A stretch of DNA of 64,000 nt from Tropicibacter naphthalenivorans (GCF_900176475.1 NZ_FWXX01000004.1:306417-370416); one strand, 5' to 3'. Positions 17,550 through 26,690 are shown, numbered from the stretch's first letter. Notes: generated by a model from the letters alone, not told the origin. Program-made: numbers and translations.

Positions 17550-18875
17550 ATGCAGTTTTTTCGGTACACATCTCATTTCATGCGCGTGGTGTCTGTCGCG
17601 GTCGGGCTGGGCACGCCCCTGTCGGCCCAAGAGCCCGTCACCGCACAGGATTACCTTGATTTCGACGCCCGGCAGGCCCGGCTGGGGCAGATGCTGTTCT
17701 ACGATAAGATATTGTCGGGCAATCAGAATATCAGCTGCGGCACCTGCCATCACCACAGCCTGAACAGCGCCGATGGCGTGAGCCTTGGGATTGGCGAAGG
17801 CGGCAGCGGGCTGGGCATGGATCGCACCCCCGGTGATGGCCTGTCGCTGATTTCGGCCCGCATCCCGCGCAACGCCCCTGCGCTGTGGAACCTTGGCCAC
17901 CGCGACATGCGGGTGCTGTTTCACGATGGCCGGGTTGAACAGGTGGACAGCGACGGGCTGCGCTTTCGCACCCCCGCAGGCACGCTTTTGCCCGAGGGGT
18001 TGAACTCTGTTTTGGCGGCGCAGGCGCTGTTCCCCATGAGCTCTGACGCCGAAATGGCGGGCAAGCCCGACGAAAACCCGGTCAGCGCCGCCTTTGCCGA
18101 GCGCATCGACCTTGGTTGGGAACAGGTGGCCGAGCGGGTGCGCAACACGCCCGAATACGCCTACCTGTTCCGCCGCGATGTGCGCGAGGTCCGGTCCAAG
18201 GATGACATCACGATTGTCGAGATCGCCAACGCTTTGGCCGCGTTCATCGGCACCGAATGGCAAAGCTTTGACAGCCCTTACGACGATTATCTGAACGCGG
18301 GCACGCCTCTGCCGCCGCTGGCGGAAAAGGGACGCGCGCTGTTCTTTGGCGACGCGGGCTGCGCCAATTGCCACAATGGACCGCTGTTTACGGACCAGAA
18401 TTTCTACGCGGTGGGCGTGCCGCAATTCGGGCCGGGACGCGCGTTTGAAACGCTGATCGGCAGCGACGTCGGCCGGATGGAGGTGACCAAGCTGCCCGCC
18501 GATGCCTACCGTTTCCGCACCCCGTCGCTGCGCAATGTGGCCCTGACCGCGCCCTATGGGCACAGCGGCGCCTATCCGACGTTGCGCGACATGATCCGCC
18601 ACATGTGTGATCCGATCACCAGCCGCAACGCTTGGACCCCCGGCATGGCACGGCTGCCGCAGGTCGATTGGCTCAAGGCGAACGACTTTGTGCTGGCCGC
18701 AAACACCCAAGAGATGGCGCGACAAGTGGCGCATCTGGACCTGCAACCGGTCAAAATGATCGAAGAGGATATCGATGCGATCGAAGCGTTCCTCAACGCC
18801 CTGACCGGGCAATCCGCGATGCAGCGCCCCTTGGGGCGGCCGGACGAGGTGCCCAGCGGGCTGCCCGTAGACTAA
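17550..18875 (+). CDS. Di-haem cytochrome c peroxidase / MauG family protein
   Basis: A 441-residue exported protein (signal peptide about residues 1-27 ending LSAQ). Two c-type haem sites are present: CGTCH (about residues 63-67) and CANCH (about 271-275). The rest matches the bacterial cytochrome c peroxidase/MauG fold, with HGPYGHSGAYPTLRDMI-like distal residues and FRTPSLRNVALTAPYGHSG near the C-terminal haem. It should act in the periplasm, reducing peroxide or oxidising a protein substrate. I chose the ATG at 17550 over the upstream TTG. It stands alone: no methylamine genes or cognate cytochrome are nearby, so its partner is unknown. Confidence 0.88.
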   Translation: MQFFRYTSHFMRVVSVAVGLGTPLSAQEPVTAQDYLDFDARQARLGQMLFYDKILSGNQNISCGTCHHHSLNSADGVSLGIGEGGSGLGMDRTPGDGLSLISARIPRNAPALWNLGHRDMRVLFHDGRVEQVDSDGLRFRTPAGTLLPEGLNSVLAAQALFPMSSDAEMAGKPDENPVSAAFAERIDLGWEQVAERVRNTPEYAYLFRRDVREVRSKDDITIVEIANALAAFIGTEWQSFDSPYDDYLNAGTPLPPLAEKGRALFFGDAGCANCHNGPLFTDQNFYAVGVPQFGPGRAFETLIGSDVGRMEVTKLPADAYRFRTPSLRNVALTAPYGHSGAYPTLRDMIRHMCDPITSRNAWTPGMARLPQVDWLKANDFVLAANTQEMARQVAHLDLQPVKMIEEDIDAIEAFLNALTGQSAMQRPLGRPDEVPSGLPVD

Positions 18876-18881
18876 GCGCGC

Positions 18882-19343
18882 TTAGACGCGCCGGGTCGAC
18901 AGCTTGCGCAGGGCGGTGGGCAGGTTCGCTTCGGTCTGGAGCGACAGCAAAAGATCGGCCAGCTCTGGCTCGATCACCCGCTTGGCCGCCTCTTTAAGAG
19001 AGAACCACCGGCGAGAGCGTTGTTTGCGCTCTTTCCAGTCGTCTTTGAGCTTGTGCACAATCATCGGGTAGACCCGCACGACGCAGGGGATGATCCGCCC
19101 GTCGGACAGGATCTTCGCGTAGCGATAGGTGCCGATTACCTCGGGACTGATTTCGCCCTTGGCCCCCGCCTCTTCCATGGCTTCGATTTCGGCGGCCTGC
19201 CACGGGGTCTTGCCGTCCATTTCCCAGCCACGCGGAATCAACCAACGCCCCGTGTTCCGAGATGTCACCATCAGAACCCGCAGATGATGCTTGTCATCCC
19301 GGCGCAGCGGCAAGGCTGCGATTTGCTCCCCTATTTCAGGCAC
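18882..19343 (-). CDS. Nudix hydrolase (DIPP-like)
   Basis: A 153-residue Nudix protein, predicted to hydrolyse a nucleoside diphosphate linked to another moiety; the sequence type resembles diphosphoinositol/diadenosine polyphosphate hydrolases. The Nudix helix reads GWEMDGKTPWQAAEIEAMEE (about residues 39-58), followed by AG. It keeps the metal-binding EAMEE glutamates and the Gly, but has Ile in place of the usual Arg of RExxEE, so activity is probable but not assured. It is convergent with the peroxidase gene, with 6 bases between stops. Confidence 0.85.
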   Translation of the reverse strand: MPEIGEQIAALPLRRDDKHHLRVLMVTSRNTGRWLIPRGWEMDGKTPWQAAEIEAMEEAGAKGEISPEVIGTYRYAKILSDGRIIPCVVRVYPMIVHKLKDDWKERKQRSRRWFSLKEAAKRVIEPELADLLLSLQTEANLPTALRKLSTRRV

Positions 19344-19412
19344 CTACCCTCTCCTGCCTGGGCACACACACTTAGATAATTCGCCAGAAAGGTTACGAAA
19401 GCCATAAAAACG

Positions 19413-19441
19413 AAAAAACCGCGCAGACTGTGCTGCGCGGC
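19413..19441 (-). terminator. Intrinsic terminator of tRNA-Arg
   Basis: On the minus strand a CCGCGCA/TGCGCGG stem with an 8-base loop is followed by TTTTTTCG, 12 bases beyond the tRNA 3' end. Confidence 0.85.
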
Positions 19442-19452
19442 TTTCCCTATCC

Positions 19453-19529
19453 TGGCGGACCGAGGAGGATTCGAACCCCCGACCCCTTGATTCGTAGTCA
19501 AGTACTCTATCCAGCTGAGCTATCGGTCC
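19453..19529 (-). tRNA. tRNA-Arg (anticodon ACG)
   Basis: A 77-nucleotide cloverleaf with encoded CCA. The acceptor stem GGACCGA pairs with TCGGTCC. The D arm contains AGCTCAGCTGGATAGAG, the anticodon stem CTTGA/TCAAG encloses the loop CTACGAA (anticodon ACG, read as ICG after deamination), and the T arm contains GGTTCGAATCC. It has its own promoter and terminator and so is a single-gene transcript. Confidence 0.97.
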
Positions 19530-19538
19530 GTGAGGCGG

Positions 19539-19567
19539 GGTTTACGGTTTGGCGCGGGGATGCGCAA
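19539..19567 (-). promoter_or_regulatory. Promoter of tRNA-Arg
   Basis: TTGCGC, a 17-base spacer and TAAACC on the minus strand end 9 bases before the first base of the tRNA, the expected distance for transcription starting just ahead of it. Confidence 0.6.
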
Positions 19568-19586
19568 GAGGAAAATGAAAGAAAAT

Positions 19587-20969
19587 TCAGTTCATTTCGC
19601 CCATCGGCAATCTGACCTCGAAACAGGTGCCGTTTTCGTCGCTGCGCAGCAGCGTCAGCGCCCCGCCATGGCCCTTTGCCAGCTCGGCCACAATCGCGAG
19701 GCCAAGCCCCGATCCCCCTTTGCGGACCCCGCCCTGAAAGGGCTGAAACAGGTGTTCGCGCGCCTTTGGCGGCAGCCCCGGCCCGGTGTCGGCCACTTGG
19801 ATCACCCAGTCGTCCTCGTCGATGTTGGCGGCAACGCTGATCTCACCGGACTGGCCGGTGGCAGCGATGGCCTGACGCGCGTTGCGCACAAGATTCGACA
19901 GGATTCGGTAAATCTGTTCGGGATCGCCGCGCAGAACCATCCCGGCGGGCACGTCTTCGGACAGGGAAATGTCATCCTCCCCGATGGCGAGACGCTCTGC
20001 TTCGAGCACTTCGCTGGTCAGCTCGGCAAGATTGAACAGCGTCAGCGCCGGGGCGGGTTCCTCGGCGCGGCCAAACGCGAGGGTATTTTCGCACAAAGAC
20101 ACCGCCCGCGTGATCGAATTCACCAGTTTCGGCGCCATGCGTTTGACGGCGGGATCCTCGGACATCTCGATCCGGTCGGTGAACAGCTGCGCCGACGTCA
20201 GGATATTGCGCAAATCGTGGCTGACCCGCGCAACCGCCCCGCCAAGCTGGGCGAGACGCTCTTTTTGCCGCAGACTTTGCGTCAATTGGGTTTCCAAAGC
20301 CTGAAGCGCCACCTCGGCTTCGTGCAATTCGCGCACGCTTGCGGTGGGTTTGATGATCCGCCGCGCATCTTCGGGGGCGGCGGCGTAGGACTGCATCTGG
20401 CCGACGACGCTTTTGATCGGTTTGACCAGCAAAACGCGCACCGCAAGGAACAAAAGCATCGCGGTGATCACCGAAATTACCGCCGACAGGATCAGGATTC
20501 GCACCCCGTAATCCAGCATCGCCATGCGCAGCGGCGCGGTGTCCATGGTGACTTCGATCAGTTGGCCGGCGTCCAAAGACGGCACGCCAATCACCCGAAT
20601 CACACGCGCCTGAGGGTCGGCAAGGCGCAGCACCGCATCGCGGATCAACTCGCCCGCCGTGGCCTCGCGCAGGTCAAAGGTCTGGTGCACCATGGCGGGC
20701 AAGGGCGAGGCCAGCACCAGCTGCCGCATCTGGTCCCGCCGCAGCACGACGTTGTAAACACCTGCGTTATCAAGCAGTTCTGCCTCTAGCTCTGTGGACA
20801 GCATGTCATCGGCCAACAGCGCAAGCGACGCGATCTGTGCGCGTTCAAGCCGCGAGAGCAGGTAATCCTCGCGAAAGCGCGCAATCGACGGCACAAAGAT
20901 CATGATCTCGGCCAACATGACAAAGATCACGGTCAGAATCAGGAAGCGGCCAGAGAGAGAGTTCAGCAT
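19587..20969 (-). CDS. Membrane sensor histidine kinase, orphan
   Basis: A 460-residue inner-membrane kinase. TM1 (about residues 8-28) and TM2 (about 155-178) flank a periplasmic domain of about 125 residues. A HAMP-like linker (about 179-225), a dimerisation helix with the phospho-acceptor His in VSHDLRNIL (about residue 250), and an ATPase domain with N box NLVRNARQAI, G1 VADTGPGLP and G2 GGSGLGLAIV follow. It autophosphorylates and should pass phosphate to a response regulator, but none is adjacent. The periplasmic signal is unknown. The Lpd-like gene lies 9 bases upstream in the same direction. Confidence 0.9.
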   Translation of the reverse strand: MLNSLSGRFLILTVIFVMLAEIMIFVPSIARFREDYLLSRLERAQIASLALLADDMLSTELEAELLDNAGVYNVVLRRDQMRQLVLASPLPAMVHQTFDLREATAGELIRDAVLRLADPQARVIRVIGVPSLDAGQLIEVTMDTAPLRMAMLDYGVRILILSAVISVITAMLLFLAVRVLLVKPIKSVVGQMQSYAAAPEDARRIIKPTASVRELHEAEVALQALETQLTQSLRQKERLAQLGGAVARVSHDLRNILTSAQLFTDRIEMSEDPAVKRMAPKLVNSITRAVSLCENTLAFGRAEEPAPALTLFNLAELTSEVLEAERLAIGEDDISLSEDVPAGMVLRGDPEQIYRILSNLVRNARQAIAATGQSGEISVAANIDEDDWVIQVADTGPGLPPKAREHLFQPFQGGVRKGGSGLGLAIVAELAKGHGGALTLLRSDENGTCFEVRLPMGEMN

Positions 20970-20978
20970 GTCAAAGTC

Positions 20979-22397
20979 TCAGGGCAGCCATCGCTGGACA
21001 AGGCGGACCACGGTTTTCACGGTTTCGTTCTCAAACAATTTAGGCGTGAAATAGGCACCTGCCAGCCGTTTGTTAACCTCTCCCACAGTAGGATAGGGCG
21101 AAACCATGTTCGACACGGCGCTCATTTTCAGGCCGTTCGCGATGACCATGGACCAAAGGTTGATCAACTCGCCCGCCTGATGGCCCGCGATCGACACGCC
21201 GACGGGCTTGCCCTTGTGGACCATCGCCTTGATCAGGCCAGGGGTTTTGCGCTCGGCGATGGCGCGGTCGTTGTGGGCATAGTGAAAGCGCGCGATTTCC
21301 AGCGCGTCACCGTATTTTTCGCGCGCCTGCGTCTCTGTCAGGCCGACCTGAGCCAGTTCGGGCTGGGTGTAGGTCGCCCAAGGGATGTGGTCGGTCTTGG
21401 CCTTGGCGGGCAGGCCGAACAGCGCCGAGCGGATAACGATCCCGGCGTGGTAGCCCGCCACGTGGGTAAATTGCAGCCCGCCGGCCACGTCGCCGATGGC
21501 ATAGACCCGGCGGTTGGTGGTTTTCAGGGCGGCGTCGACCTTTACCCCGGTCTTGGTGGTCTCGATCCCGGCGGCTTCGAGGTTGAGTTTACCTATGTTG
21601 GCGCTGCGACCGGCGGCGACAAGCAGGTGCGAGCCATTGAAAACGCGCCCATCTTTGGCGTGCACTTCAATCGCCCCCGCAGTGCCGCGCACCTCTTGGA
21701 CCAAGGCACCTTCGGCAATGGTCACGCCCTCGGCCCGCAGCGCATCCAGCACAACGGCGGCCATCTCGGGGTCGTCCTTGCCCAGGGCGCGCGCGCCTTC
21801 GATCACGGTGACCTCTGACCCGAGCCGCCGATGCGCCTGCGCCATTTCCATCCCGATAGGCCCACCGCCAATGATCAACAGATGCGACGGCCGTTCGGTC
21901 AGCTCCCACAGGGTTTCGTTCGTCAGATAGGGCACGTCGGACAGGCCGGGAATCGGCGGCACCATGGGCGACGATCCCGTGGCGATCACGATCCGCCGGG
22001 CGGTGATGCGGTAGGGGCCCGCCTCGACCTGCGTGTCCGAGACAAAGCGCCCGTATTCCCGGATCACCCGCACGCCCAAGCCTTCGAATCGCTCCTGACT
22101 GTCGACCGGCGCGATAGTGTCGATCACCTCGCGGACGTGGCCCTTGGCCGCGGCATAATCGACCTGCGGCGCGACGGGCGTAATCCCAAAGGGCGCGGCC
22201 TGCGCCATCATGTAGGCCGTTTTTCCGCTTGCGATCAAAGCCTTGGACGGAACACAACCGTAGTTCAGGCAGTCGCCGCCCATCTCGTGCCCTTCGAGCA
22301 GGACCACATCGGCCCCCATCTGCACGGCGCCCGCCGCCACGGACAGCCCGCCAGACCCGGCACCAAGGATCAATAGATCGGTTTTGATCTGCTCCAT
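20979..22397 (-). CDS. Lpd/MerA-like pyridine nucleotide-disulfide oxidoreductase
   Basis: A 472-residue FAD flavoprotein of the dihydrolipoamide dehydrogenase/mercuric reductase superfamily. FAD site LGAGSGGLSVAAGAVQMG (about 9-26), redox-active disulfide GGDCLNYGCVPSKAL (about 41-55), NAD(P) site IIGGGPIGMEMAQAHRRLG, second FAD motif VYAIGDVAGG, and dimer domain ending SPYPTVGEV instead of the HPHPTxxE of true lipoamide dehydrogenase. That last difference, and the absence of 2-oxoacid dehydrogenase genes, argue against a role in those complexes. It abuts the TVP38-family gene, and homologues of the two are sometimes fused, so they probably act together at the membrane. Confidence 0.88.
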   Translation of the reverse strand: MEQIKTDLLILGAGSGGLSVAAGAVQMGADVVLLEGHEMGGDCLNYGCVPSKALIASGKTAYMMAQAAPFGITPVAPQVDYAAAKGHVREVIDTIAPVDSQERFEGLGVRVIREYGRFVSDTQVEAGPYRITARRIVIATGSSPMVPPIPGLSDVPYLTNETLWELTERPSHLLIIGGGPIGMEMAQAHRRLGSEVTVIEGARALGKDDPEMAAVVLDALRAEGVTIAEGALVQEVRGTAGAIEVHAKDGRVFNGSHLLVAAGRSANIGKLNLEAAGIETTKTGVKVDAALKTTNRRVYAIGDVAGGLQFTHVAGYHAGIVIRSALFGLPAKAKTDHIPWATYTQPELAQVGLTETQAREKYGDALEIARFHYAHNDRAIAERKTPGLIKAMVHKGKPVGVSIAGHQAGELINLWSMVIANGLKMSAVSNMVSPYPTVGEVNKRLAGAYFTPKLFENETVKTVVRLVQRWLP

Positions 22398-22398
22398 C

Positions 22399-23097
22399 TT
22401 AGATCTCCTCTTTGCCGCGCAGGGCTTTGATCACCAAAGGCAAAGCCGCAAGCGCCGCCAGTCCGAGAATCGGGCCGATGATGTGCGGCTCCCATAAAAG
22501 GGACAGATCGGGATCTTCGCCGCGATCAAAGACTTCGCCCAGCCCCACCCCAATCGAAGTAAACACGATCGCGCCGGGAATAATGCCCAACGCGGTCGTC
22601 AGCACAAAGTTGCGAAATTTTACCCCGACCAGCGCCGGCAGCAGGTTGGCGACGAAAAACGGCACCGCAGGCACCAGCCGCAGCAGGAACAAGACGCTGA
22701 TTTCATTGTCGTGCAGGCGATTCTTGAGCCGTTTGAGGGTGCCATCCGACGTCTCAATACGGGCAACCAGCGTTTGGCCAAGCCCCGCGCGCGCCGCGAC
22801 AAAGATCACCATTGCGCCGATGGTGGCCGATGTGACGTTGAGCACCGTCCCAAAGGTCAGATCGAACAAAAAGCCCCCGGTAACAGAGGCCACCGCCGCC
22901 CCCGGCAGGGAAAAGGCGACGATTGCCACATAGGTTCCAAGGAACGCCAACGCCATCAACACGACATGCGAATCGCGATAGGCCAGCAGCGCCTCGCGGT
23001 TTTCACGCAAAGTCTCAAAGGTCAGATAGTCTCGGAGCGTTAAAAAACCGACAACGGCGACCATGAGAATCGTGATCAGGGGCAGGTGACGCTTCAC
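22399..23097 (-). CDS. TVP38/TMEM64 (DedA-like) family membrane protein
   Basis: A multi-pass inner-membrane protein of about 232 residues from the GTG at 23097. The frame continues to ATG codons at 23202 and 23217, but that extension is unlike a membrane protein and the GTG start puts VKRHLPLITIL at the front, as in relatives. The family core is visible: FSLPGAAVASVTGGFLFDLTFG, then RLVPAVPFFVANLLPALVGV with reentrant-loop glycine/proline residues. DedA/TVP38 proteins are implicated in lipid scrambling or transport. It lies one base upstream of the Lpd-like gene. Start uncertain, family call firm. Confidence 0.85.
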   Translation of the reverse strand: MKRHLPLITILMVAVVGFLTLRDYLTFETLRENREALLAYRDSHVVLMALAFLGTYVAIVAFSLPGAAVASVTGGFLFDLTFGTVLNVTSATIGAMVIFVAARAGLGQTLVARIETSDGTLKRLKNRLHDNEISVLFLLRLVPAVPFFVANLLPALVGVKFRNFVLTTALGIIPGAIVFTSIGVGLGEVFDRGEDPDLSLLWEPHIIGPILGLAALAALPLVIKALRGKEEI

Positions 23098-23280
23098 TTT
23101 TGCGGCTCTTTCGTTAGGAATGCCCTGAACATGGCCGCTGGAGGCGTGGGGCGATACCCCGATCACGCCCGCTTGAACGGGATGACGCCAATCCGTGAAC
23201 ATTTTGCCGAGATTCATCCGGTCTGAAACATTTCGGCGGAATAAACGCGCGGATTGTTGCAACGAATGCCGATTCCACGT

Positions 23281-23309
23281 TTGACATGCGCAAAGCGTCC
23301 CCCTATAGG
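23281..23309 (+). promoter_or_regulatory. Strong sigma70-type promoter of rpmH
   Basis: TTGACA, a 17-base spacer and TATAGG, the best consensus match seen in the window. It lies about 70 bases upstream of the rpmH ATG and divergent from the TVP38 gene. Confidence 0.75.
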
Positions 23310-23376
23310 CAGGGCTTCGAATGCCAATGGCCGTGCGAGTTACCTCGTCGCGGTTTCATGACACGGAGTAGCCGCG

Positions 23377-23511
23377 ATGAAACGCACTTTTCAACCGTCG
23401 AACCTCGTCCGCAAGCGTCGCCACGGGTTCCGCGCGCGCATGGCCACCAAAGCCGGGCGCAAAATTCTGAACGCACGTCGCGCTCGCGGCCGCAAAAGCC
23501 TGAGCGCATAA
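23377..23511 (+). CDS. rpmH: 50S ribosomal protein L34
   Basis: A 44-residue, very basic protein beginning [20 protein letters not shown] and ending RKSLSA, exactly the size and sequence of bacterial L34. L34 binds 23S rRNA in the large subunit. It heads the conserved rpmH-rnpA-yidD cluster, is driven by a near-consensus promoter, and is followed by an intrinsic terminator that should keep its expression above that of rnpA. Confidence 0.98.
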
Positions 23512-23557
23512 GGTCTGCCGCTTCGCCGTTTGGCGGAGCAGTTGGCTTTGTCGAAAA

Positions 23558-23590
23558 GGCCGCCCCGGAGCGATCCGCGGCGGCCCTTTT
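23558..23590 (+). terminator. Intrinsic terminator between rpmH and rnpA
   Basis: GGCCGCC pairs with GGCGGCC around a 14-base loop and is followed by CTTTTT. It ends 15 bases before the rnpA ATG, so partial read-through must supply rnpA unless another promoter exists. Confidence 0.75.
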
Positions 23591-23604
23591 TGCGCATTCC
23601 GCTG

Positions 23605-23940
23605 ATGCAGGTTCTTAAGAAACGCGCCGACTTTCTCAAAGCCGCCAAGGCACGGCGGGTCCCAGCAGGAGCCTTTCTCTTGCAGGCCCGAAAGCGTGCC
23701 GAGGGCGAGGCGACGGGCGTTCGCGTGGGCTTTACCTGTTCGAAAAAGGTCGGCAACGCCGTTGCGCGCAACCGGGCCAAGCGGCGCTTGCGTGAGATCG
23801 CGCGACTGGTGCTGCCCGAGCTGGGTCAGGACGGCTTTGACTATGTGCTGATTGGCCGCGCCGAACAGACCGCCGCGCGCGATTTCATCGCCATGCAGGA
23901 CGATCTGCGCCGCGCCCTGCGCAAAGCGCACAGCACATGA
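23605..23940 (+). CDS. rnpA: Ribonuclease P protein component
   Basis: A 111-residue basic protein, the RNase P cofactor that helps the RNA subunit mature tRNA 5' ends. The central hallmark GFTCSKKVGNAVARNRAKRR is present, along with the preceding F/L-rich RNA-binding beta strand segment. The ATG at 23605 starts just past the rpmH terminator; an in-frame TTG further upstream would place the start within the hairpin and is rejected. It overlaps yidD by 4 bases. Confidence 0.95.
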   Translation: MQVLKKRADFLKAAKARRVPAGAFLLQARKRAEGEATGVRVGFTCSKKVGNAVARNRAKRRLREIARLVLPELGQDGFDYVLIGRAEQTAARDFIAMQDDLRRALRKAHST

Positions 23941-24170
23941 GCCCCCTCGCCCGAATCGTCGCCCTGCCGGTCAAAGCCTATCGTTTGGTGGCCAGCCCGT
24001 GGGTCGGAAACGGCTGTCGGTTTCACCCGACCTGTTCGGCTTACGCGTTGGAAGCATTGGAAAAACACGGCGCGGCAAAAGGCAGCTGGCTGGCGGCGTG
24101 GCGGATTTTGCGCTGCAACCCATGGGGCGGCAGCGGCATCGACAACGTGCCGCCCAAAGACCCCGATTGA
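23937..24170 (+). CDS. yidD: Membrane protein insertion efficiency factor YidD
   Basis: A 77-residue protein with the family core [19 protein letters not shown] and [12 protein letters not shown], an N-terminal amphipathic helix, and three conserved Cys. YidD sits at the inner membrane and aids YidC-dependent insertion. Its start overlaps the rnpA stop (ATGA). yidC itself is only 2.7 kb downstream in the same orientation. Confidence 0.95.
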   Translation: MSPLARIVALPVKAYRLVASPWVGNGCRFHPTCSAYALEALEKHGAAKGSWLAAWRILRCNPWGGSGIDNVPPKDPD

Positions 24171-24195
24171 TCGCTTTGCTCAAAAGGTTTCAAAA

Positions 24196-25083
24196 ATGCT
24201 TGATGACGGTGACGATATCCATCCGCTCTTCTACGGCGCCCCCAAAAGCACCGAGTTCAAGAAGCTGCGCAAACGAATCGTGCAGAACGTGCGCGAAGCG
24301 GTTGACCAATATGGGATGATCGCGCCCGACGCGCATGAAAAAGACGCCAAGCCCGCCAAGTGGCTGGTCTGCCTCTCCGGCGGCAAGGACAGCTACACGA
24401 TGCTGGCGATTCTCTATGAATTGAAATGGCGCGGCTTGTTGCCGGTGGAACTGCTGGCCTGCAATCTGGATCAAGGTCAGCCGGGCTTTCCCGCGACCGT
24501 AATGCCTGAATTCCTTGAGAAAATGGGCGTTCCGCACCGGATCGAGTACCAAGACACCTACTCTATCGTGGTGGACAAAGTGCCCTCGACCCGCACCTAT
24601 TGCGCGCTGTGCTCGCGTCTTCGCCGCGGCAATTTGTACCGGATCGCCCGCGAAGAGGGTTGCTCGGCGGTGGTTTTGGGCCATCACCGCGACGATATTC
24701 TCGAAACGTTCTTTATGAACCTGTTCCACGGCGGGCGACTGGCAACAATGCCGCCAAAACTGGTCAACGAAGAGGGCGATCTGTTCGTTTTCCGCCCGCT
24801 CGCGCATGTGGCCGAGGTCGATTGTGAGCGATTCGCGAAGGCGATGAACTATCCGATCATTCCGTGCGATCTGTGCGGCAGCCAAGACGGCTTGCAGCGC
24901 CAACAGGTCAAGCAAATCCTTGACGGATGGGAGAAAAACAGCCCCGGACGGCGCAACGTGATGTTCCGATCTTTGATGAATATTCGCCCGTCGCACATGC
25001 TGGACCCCAAGATTTTTGACTTTGTTGGGCTGGCGACGAACGCAGGGTCTGTAAATTCTTCGGAAAAGTTCCCGGTGCGTTAA
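24196..25083 (+). CDS. ttcA: tRNA 2-thiocytidine(32) synthetase
   Basis: A 295-residue PP-loop ATPase that thiolates C32 of certain tRNAs using an Fe-S cluster. The PP-loop motif is [12 protein letters not shown] (about 58-69), the first CxxC is CALC (about 136-139) and the second CxxC is CDLC (about 224-227), which together hold the cluster. [19 protein letters not shown] is the family substrate region. It lies 25 bases after yidD and is probably in the same transcript. Confidence 0.93.
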   Translation: MLDDGDDIHPLFYGAPKSTEFKKLRKRIVQNVREAVDQYGMIAPDAHEKDAKPAKWLVCLSGGKDSYTMLAILYELKWRGLLPVELLACNLDQGQPGFPATVMPEFLEKMGVPHRIEYQDTYSIVVDKVPSTRTYCALCSRLRRGNLYRIAREEGCSAVVLGHHRDDILETFFMNLFHGGRLATMPPKLVNEEGDLFVFRPLAHVAEVDCERFAKAMNYPIIPCDLCGSQDGLQRQQVKQILDGWEKNSPGRRNVMFRSLMNIRPSHMLDPKIFDFVGLATNAGSVNSSEKFPVR

Positions 25084-25139
25084 TATCTGAGTTACCGGTC
25101 TGTTCTAAGGTCGCCTTTGGTGACTAGGGAAAGGGACCG

Positions 25140-26690
25140 ATGATGAAGGCGGGCTTTGGCGCACGCATCGCGAGTTTGCAGTCCATGCTGCGTCGCGGGC
25201 TATACGGTCCGCAGGCATTGGCGTTTTTGCCCGCCACAGTGCTGGCCGCGTTCTGGTTGGGCGGCGAGCCGCTTTTGATCTTGGCTGCGCTGGGAATGCC
25301 GCTGCTGTTCATTGCGGTCGGTGGCGGGCAAGTCGTGCCGCAAGAGGATTCGGCTGGCGGCAAGTCGGCAGACCTTGTGAATTTGATCACTGCGTCTGCG
25401 ATGGCGGAAAAAGCTTTGGAACGCGCGCGCGCCGCGAATCTCGCCACAGCGGTGATTCTGGTCGAACTTGAGGGGTTTGACGATGTCGCGGATCGCGACG
25501 GCGAAGATACCGCTGATATTCTGCGGGACTTGTCCCTGAATCGGTTGCGTAATGCCCTGAGACGCGACGACGTGGCGGTACGCCTCGGCGATTCTCGCTA
25601 CCTTGTGCTGCTCGGGCCATCTCTGCGGCTCGATCTCGAAGCATTGCTACAACTTTCAACGCGGCTCCAATCCGGCGTTGAGGAACCCGCGTCGATCGAC
25701 AACACGATGCGCTACCTGTCGGCCTCCATTGGTTTTTGCGGCAGCGCGCGTCTGAAAGACGATGCAACCGGCAAGCAAATGCTCGAAGGGGCGCAGATCG
25801 CCTTGGGCGAAGCCATGGCCAACGGCCCCTCCGCCATTCGGGCTTGGTCAGAAAACATGCGGGCCGCGCACCGTGAACAGACGACCCTCAAGAGCGAGGT
25901 GGATCGTGCGTTGGCAAATGGGCAGATCCAACCCTGGTTCCAACCTCAGGTTTGCACCTCGACCGGCGAGATCAGCGGCGTCGAAGCGCTCGCTCGCTGG
26001 ATTCACCCAGAGCGTGGCATTGTGCCCCCCGCCCAGTTTCTTCGCGTGCTCGAAGAGTCGGGTAAAATGGAACGGCTGAGCGAAGTGATCTTGCAGCATT
26101 CCCTCACAGCTTTGCGCAGTTGGGATCAAGCGGGCTTGGGTATTCCACGCGTCAGCGTCAATTTCTCGGATACGGAACTTCGCGATCCCCGCCTCGTTGA
26201 ACGCATTCAGTGGGAACTGGATCGCTTTGGCCTCACTCCGCAGCGACTCGGTATCGAAGTCCTCGAAACCGTGATCGCTGGCTCCCCCGAGGGCATTGTT
26301 GCGCGGAACATCATGTCTCTTGGCGAAATGGGCTGCCATATCGACTTGGACGATTTTGGCACCGGCCATGCGTCGATCACCTCGTTGCGGCGGTTCAAAG
26401 TGCACCGCCTCAAGATTGACCGCAGCTTTGTGACTCGCGTCGACCGGGACGAAGACCAACACCGGATGTTGGCCGCAATTCTTGGTATGGCTGATCGACT
26501 GGGCCTCGAGACGCTGGCCGAAGGGGTCGAAAGCGTTGGGGAACACGCCCTTTTGGCGCAACTCGGCTGCGATCACGTCCAGGGTTTCGGCATCGCCCGC
26601 CCCATGCCACCAGATCAGATGGTCGATTGGGCCGCCGGGCACGCCGAACGGATCGCGGGTGCGCAGCGTCTTGGCCGCGGCTCCGGGTAA
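25140..26690 (+). CDS. Membrane EAL-domain protein with degenerate GGDEF domain
   Basis: A 516-residue predicted c-di-GMP phosphodiesterase. The N-terminus has two hydrophobic segments (about 22-60). A GGDEF-fold domain follows (about 80-230) in which the active-site loop reads RLGDSRY, so it cannot be a cyclase. The EAL domain (about 255-500) keeps VEALARW, NFS, EVLETV, LDDFGTGHAS, KIDRSF and EGVE, the metal and catalytic residues of an active phosphodiesterase. Homologues commonly sit next to ttcA/yidC in Rhodobacteraceae. It could lower c-di-GMP and thereby influence adhesion, but that link is inference. Confidence 0.9.
   Translation: MMKAGFGARIASLQSMLRRGLYGPQALAFLPATVLAAFWLGGEPLLILAALGMPLLFIAVGGGQVVPQEDSAGGKSADLVNLITASAMAEKALERARAANLATAVILVELEGFDDVADRDGEDTADILRDLSLNRLRNALRRDDVAVRLGDSRYLVLLGPSLRLDLEALLQLSTRLQSGVEEPASIDNTMRYLSASIGFCGSARLKDDATGKQMLEGAQIALGEAMANGPSAIRAWSENMRAAHREQTTLKSEVDRALANGQIQPWFQPQVCTSTGEISGVEALARWIHPERGIVPPAQFLRVLEESGKMERLSEVILQHSLTALRSWDQAGLGIPRVSVNFSDTELRDPRLVERIQWELDRFGLTPQRLGIEVLETVIAGSPEGIVARNIMSLGEMGCHIDLDDFGTGHASITSLRRFKVHRLKIDRSFVTRVDRDEDQHRMLAAILGMADRLGLETLAEGVESVGEHALLAQLGCDHVQGFGIARPMPPDQMVDWAAGHAERIAGAQRLGRGSG

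Noticed and set aside
23530..23604. Upstream extension of rnpA from a TTG codon
   Set aside because: It would run through the rpmH terminator hairpin; the ATG at 23605 gives the normal RnpA length.
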